The notes under the pieces: generated by a model | Told to the model about the DNA's origin: nothing | Seen by the model: the letters and a program-made list of their open reading frames with translations, nothing else | Database searches by the model: none | Assembly (NCBI GenBank): GCA_037176705.1 | Contig: CM073891.1 | Span: forward strand, 92,338,327-92,402,326 | Direction: 5' to 3' | Source of the DNA: Molossus alvarezi | Lineage: Eukaryota > Chordata > Mammalia > Chiroptera > Molossidae | DNA length: 64,000 bases | Program-made: the position numbers and the translations under genes | Shown here: positions 59,308 through 64,000 of the stretch, piece by piece | Position numbering within the stretch: position 1 is the stretch's first letter | Layout: each line of letters opens with the position of its first letter

Positions 59308-61832
59308 AATGATGGCATTTCTTATTAAAATTATGTGTTGTTTAATTACATATTCAATAAAGGCTAATACGGTAACCAGAAAAACTTAATTCAGTTCCTA
59401 ATGTGCCTAATTGCATGCTGAATATTTCTTTAGTTACTCTCTACTTTGAAATTAATTTTAAAAATTAGCTTTTTTTCTTTCATTAAAAAAATTACCATTA
59501 GAAGGTAACCAGTACCAAGATCAAGAAATGGAATATTGCCTCCTTCCCAAAAGCCCACCCCATACTTTCTTGTAGCCATAAACTGCTCTCATGGGCAATT
59601 CCTCATTTTTAACACTACAGATCAGTTTAGTTTAGATTTTAACTTTTTAATACATGTAGATATATAGTATTGTCTTTTCAAATATTTTTAAATTTTTCAA
59701 AATTTCAGTGAAATTAATCTGTTTAATGTAGATGCTGTTTATTCATTCACATTTTTACATAGTATTGTTAGGCAATGCATATTGTGTAGAGGTACAGAAC
59801 ATTGCCAGTATTATTGCCCTTAGAGGAACATTTTTGGAAAAAAGAAAATAACACCTACCAATTCAGTCTGCATGTTCACTAGTAATGTATGCATTCAAGG
59901 TGACAGTTTTTAGAGAGGTATCACAGGACATCAACACAATCTTGGAACTTGCCAGTCACTCAGGGTCTTTGGCTCTCAGTCTGGTACCCAGGCATCTAAG
60001 AAGTGACAAGTCAGCTCACTCAATATTGGAAGGCTAATACAATAGGCTGCCTGTGGATATAGTTGTTCTCATAAACTTTCACAAGAAGAAAAAAATGAAA
60101 GAAGAAGGTAAAATCATTAAGAATACATTTTTTTTTAAATGATCTTCTTTTAAAATGTGGTTCTAAAAAAATAATAAGAATCCCAGAATTCTAAAGGGAC
60201 TGCTCTATTGTTCTTACTTAAGGAAAGGTGTTCATCTATAAAAAGGGTTTCAGAATTGCTTTCTTCAGAAAACACTGACAGTTGAGTAGGAACTATCAGA
60301 TTGATGAATGGACATTTGTCATGTCATGATTTGCTGCTTAGTAGCACTAGATTTCAGAGTGGGGTGATTTGAGTATTGACAGCAAACTCTCAAGGAGGAC
60401 ACAGTGAAGTAATTTTGGAAGGGTCATGAGTGAATCTCTGGGGGAAAAGCAGTCTAACACTGCAAATCTTCCAAACATTATGTTTCACTTTCAGTATAGA
60501 AAATAAAAATCAATGTAAATATATTGTTTGAAAGCCTGCCATATGCTAGGAACAAAGGTATATTACTTTACTCTGTTAATGTCAGTATTACTAATGGAAT
60601 CTTGGCAGAAAAACTAATTTATTCATTCTTTAAGGTTATGTTTATAATCAAGAAATTAAATATTAATGGGCTATCTTAACACTATTGTATAATTGCTTTT
60701 TAAAAAAACTATAAGATATGAAAACAAGAAGAAGCAATTAACATTGAAAGTAAGAATAATATTGTGTCATTAATCTTAAATAATTCTGTCACTGTGTTTT
60801 TTGGTACTTGAAATGGAATGCTAAATGCAATTAATATTTAGCTTTGCTTCAGATAATTCTTTGGTCATGTGTGTGGGGGGGGGTATAATATTAAAGAAAT
60901 AAAATATATAGATATTTTGGCTGAGGTATCCAACTGATCCTAGAGTCTTTATTCTTTGACTTTGAAAATATCCATATTCTAGCCAGTGGTTTCTTGAACA
61001 TTCCTTTCCTTCTATTGTGTTGAAAGTAAGAAAGTAAGTATATTTAAATTGTTGAAAATGTCATATTTAATGATAAGTGAAAAGAAAAAAATAATAACCA
61101 TTCCCACATAGGCACTGGAATCTTGGTGCTAAAAACCATTTCATCTAACATGGGATTTATAATGTAAAAAGCAGAGAAATTGCTTTTGCTGTTTTTCCCT
61201 TTGATGTGTGTACACATGTGAGTGTTTGTGCCTTGGTCCTCTTTGTGTCCAGTTATCGGCACCCTTATATACTAAACTTCAGTGCATCTCAGTTCCATCA
61301 ATGAGAACATTCATTGGCAGTTTTGTGTTATTCCTTGATATTACCAGTGACGGTTTTTCCCTGGCCACTCTCCTTTGGGATTTTTACCATTTACTCCCTT
61401 TGTAATAGAGGCGATTGAAAACTCACTAAAATCTTTAACAGGAAACAATTGGTAGTCTCAGGCAGAAGGGATTTGAAGTAGGGTTGTGGGGAAGTTATCC
61501 AGAAATGCAATAAATGTCTGGGGCAATGGTCTCAGAGATTAACTAGATTACAGCTGGGATTCTGAACAGCTGAAGTGAATAATAATGGACTTTTAGGCCC
61601 CTATAATGTATTATTATTTTGTATCTAAGTCTTAGCATTAGCATCTATATATTTTTTTCTTACAGAAATTGTTCTAAGGTAGATTAGCTTCATCCATAAA
61701 TAATATAAACAATTTCAATAAAGAAATAGATAAGTAATTGATTTTAGAGGGTGAATATTATTAAAGATGCCAGTCTCTTCAAAGTTTGTAATTTTCTCTC
61801 TTAAGACCACCCTTTTGGGAAAAGGTGATTAA

Positions 61833-61876
<44 letters not shown>

Positions 61877-62119
61877 TGGTAGAGAAGTTGGAAGAAAATA
61901 AGGTAGATGTTACCTTCAAAACTTGTTGCGAAGTACATTCACGGGCAACATGGAATTGCCATATTTTCAATGTCATGTATGTAACGGGAAGAATGTGTGT
62001 TCGGCAGTTTCAGGTTCACTTTGTTAATCACATTGCCCAACTTTCTTATTCTTAATGATATGTTGTACATTTATCTATTACTCCTTATAGGTTTCTCAAT
62101 ACTGTATACATTTTAAGAT
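59308..62119. other. no gene recognised; contains a (TG)n run
   Basis: About 2.8 kb of AT-rich sequence with chance reading frames only. A perfect TG dinucleotide run of about 42 bp occupies 61834-61875. A G9 run occurs near 60873. Confidence 0.45.
61834..61875. repeat. (TG)n microsatellite
   Basis: Perfect TG dinucleotides, about 21 units. Confidence 0.97.
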
Positions 62120-62330
62120 ATCATTAGTTATATACAGATTTAAAGTTGTAGTTTGCATTTGAATTAAACTTTTGACCATTATAAAGTATATATCTTTTCT
62201 GTTAGAAATATTTTTTGCCTCTATGTCTCTTTTGTCTGATATTAGCAGAGCAACAACAGTCTTCTTTTAGTTAGTATTAGAATGGGATATCTTTTTCATT
62301 ATTTTATTTCCAACAAGATTTGGTTTTACT
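62120..62330 (-). mobile_element. ancient L1 ORF2 fragment
   Basis: TTTTGTCTGATATTAGCAGAG, then CTTCTTTTAGTTAGTATTAG and ATGGGATATC, is the antisense pattern of an old mammalian L1. It is strongly diverged and no reading frame survives. Confidence 0.5.
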
Positions 62331-63189
62331 ATGAGGAATCTAATCTCTGTGTGGTCTCCTCTGGAGACATAGGGAAGAATCTTTATTTTTTACCTTCTAC
62401 CAAACGTATAACGTTCTGGCCTGGACTGGGGTCATCCTGATGTGGTATTGAGGTTCCCAGCCAGCTGGACACACCTATTGTCCTGGTCCCCAGTGACAAT
62501 CTGCCCCTAGTGGGCTTTATTTAGCATTTGGGACCTTAAGTTTGCTCACAAGAAGAAATCTGAATGAGACCCTGCTAAATGACTGCCTGGGGACCAGTAA
62601 GACCCAGGCTTCAAACCTACGTTCCTTTGTAAGGATCAGCAGAGATCCTTTGGTGGTGTCAGCAGAGAAGAAGGGGTCAGGACACTCACAAAGGGCTGAA
62701 GGTCCCTGAGAGCTCAGCCCCGGCACAGATAGATGCACACTTGTGCCAAAAATAGCAGAGGAAGTTTCACATGTGGCAGTTGTGCTACATGGAACTGTGA
62801 AGCTAAAATTTTTATTTTTGAAACTGTTAATAATCACAACAACCATGCTAGTGTAAGATGAAATTAGCTATAATTTGTAATATAATAAAAATAAATTATA
62901 ATACACAGTAATTATTAAGATGATAATATACTATTTTCCTGATTTTTAATGTTTGCAATATTTGCACATGTTAAAAATCTTTAATTTCTCACTCTATATA
63001 AGTATTCATGTTTAGTCCTAATGCTACATTGATCATTTTTATTATTTTTCTTAGTGGTTCCCTCAATGATATGTGTTCTAAGACCCACAAAACATGGACC
63101 TACCTCTGCCTCCAGATATTGATATCATTATATTTATGATGTATCTTTATAAATATACCATTATTTGGATATTCTTATATTCATTCTGA
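62331..63189. other. no gene recognised
   Basis: 62400-62780 is somewhat GC-richer. It contains a 109-codon minus-strand frame (62846-62517) that I do not recognise and treat as chance. The rest is AT-rich. Confidence 0.4.
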
Positions 63190-63420
63190 CAATTTCTTGA
63201 CTATTTGGTTATTTACAAGTGGTATCTAATATTTGTTCTTCCTATATTTTTTAAAAATTTATTCACATTTCTGTACTGTACTATTATTGTTCATTGTTTG
63301 ATTTTTTACTCTTCTACTGTACCTGTTATATGCTGTATTTTATTCTTTCCTTTAGCAGTTGCATTAGAAATTACAACATGCACAACTTACTAGTGTGCAA
63401 ATTAATCAATGGCATTATTA
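63190..63420 (-). mobile_element. ancient L1 fragment
   Basis: GCAGTTGCATTAGAAATTAC followed by AACATGCACAACTTAC is the antisense pattern of old L1 ORF2. It may belong to the same insertion as 62120-62330. Diverged. Confidence 0.45.
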
Positions 63421-63654
63421 TTCTTTTAGGAAAGGAGGAAAAGTTAAGACAGTTTAAATTCATTTATCTTTTTCTCAATTACATTATTTTGTGATTTTTA
63501 ATGTTACCTTTCAATTATTAATTGTTAATAAAGCTTAAAATACCATTTTTTCAGAATAAGATAATTTTTAACTTTTCATTTTTTTGTTTTAAACATGCAA
63601 TTTTTTATATTTAAAAATCTATCTATTTATTTTTAATATTTATTTATTTATTTT

Positions 63655-63888
63655 ATCCTCACCTGAGGACATTCTACTATTTTTTGTTCAGGTAGAGTGG
63701 GAGGGAGAGAGAGGAAGAGAGAGAGAAACATTGATGTGAAAGGGACACATCGAGTGGCCGCCACCCGCACAACCAACCAGGGCTGGGAACAAACTGCAAC
63801 AGAGGCACATGCCCCCAGCGGGAACCGAACCCATGTCTCTCGGGACTGCAGGCTGATGCTCTAACCACTCAGACAAACCAGCCAGGGC
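63655..63888 (-). mobile_element. Ves SINE
   Basis: A minus-strand Ves with TCCTCACCTGAGGA palindrome and duplications TATTTATTTATTTT at 63641-63654 and 63889-63902 (low-complexity, so weaker evidence). Confidence 0.93.
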
Positions 63889-63904
63889 TATTTATTTATT
63901 TTTT

Positions 63905-64000
63905 AATTAATTTATTTATTTTTGTTAGATGTTTCTCCTTTTTCCACCACTGATTCCCCCCTTCCACTCCCTCCCCACCCTGTCCCCACCTTTGTCGTCC
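63905..64000 (-). mobile_element. L1 3' end running off the window
   Basis: A T-rich tail, then GTTAGATGTTTCTCC and a C-rich stretch equal to the reverse complement of the G-rich L1 3'UTR (compare 29380-29460). The rest of the element lies beyond base 64000. Confidence 0.8.

Noticed and set aside
62517..62846. 109-codon minus-strand frame
   Set aside because: No recognisable domain, splice context or family, and it sits between ancient L1 fragments. I treat it as chance.
1..64000. CRISPR arrays, bacterial operons or insertion sequences
   Set aside because: The window is mammalian. The direct repeats seen are target-site duplications, microsatellites and L1 5'UTR units.

Overview
The window is mammalian intergenic or intronic DNA, and its repeats point to a bat. 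At least eleven copies of a tRNA-derived SINE of the Ves type (Pol III A and B boxes, CT-rich body, terminal TCCTC-N4-GAGGA palindrome, A-rich tail) indicate a yangochiropteran, most likely a vesper bat (Vespertilionidae). I found no cellular protein-coding gene, tRNA, rRNA or CRISPR array. Every substantial protein signal belongs to LINE-1 (L1) or to ORF1-only L1 derivatives of the HAL1 ('half-L1') type.

Layout. 0.5-9.1 kb: a decayed full-length L1 (L1-A) followed directly by a 5'-truncated L1 (L1-B) that carries a Ves SINE and an internal deletion. 9.1-13.4 kb: sparse sequence with two Ves SINEs, a microsatellite and a foldback repeat. 13.4-19.2 kb: a truncated L1 (L1-C) and older L1 fragments. 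19.2-29.2 kb: three HAL1 copies. The first is old and long-form and is split by a solo LTR. The second (+) and third (-) form a 2.2-kb inverted repeat. 29.3-34.3 kb: a 5'-truncated L1, a Ves SINE and an ancient L1M-type ORF1 relic. 34.3-48.1 kb: an old L1 (L1-L) holding three nested insertions, each with target-site duplications: a nearly intact young L1 (L1-M, 36813-42655), a Ves SINE and a young HAL1 (HAL1-4, 44501-46719). 49.3-52.4 kb: the 5' part of an L1 on the minus strand, with a promoter region built from ~300-bp tandem units. 52.4-64.0 kb: AT-rich unique or ancient sequence with Ves SINEs, including two inserted at the same site, and a minus-strand L1 3' end running off the window.

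How the parts work together. L1 ORF2p (endonuclease and reverse transcriptase) is the only mobilising enzyme visible. Ves SINEs (Pol III transcripts) and HAL1 (probably Pol II transcripts from an L1-like 5'UTR) appear to depend on it: their insertions carry L1-style duplications and A-rich tails, and HAL1 shares its 3'UTR with the resident L1s. HAL1 keeps its own ORF1 and a short remnant of the ORF2 start. The nested insertions give a relative clock: L1-L is oldest, then Ves, HAL1-4 and L1-M.

The most notable items are the four-copy ORF1-only lineage with a 575-bp 5'UTR difference between old and young forms, the near-intact L1-M whose only reading-frame breaks are three +1 A slips, and the tandem-unit L1 5'UTRs.
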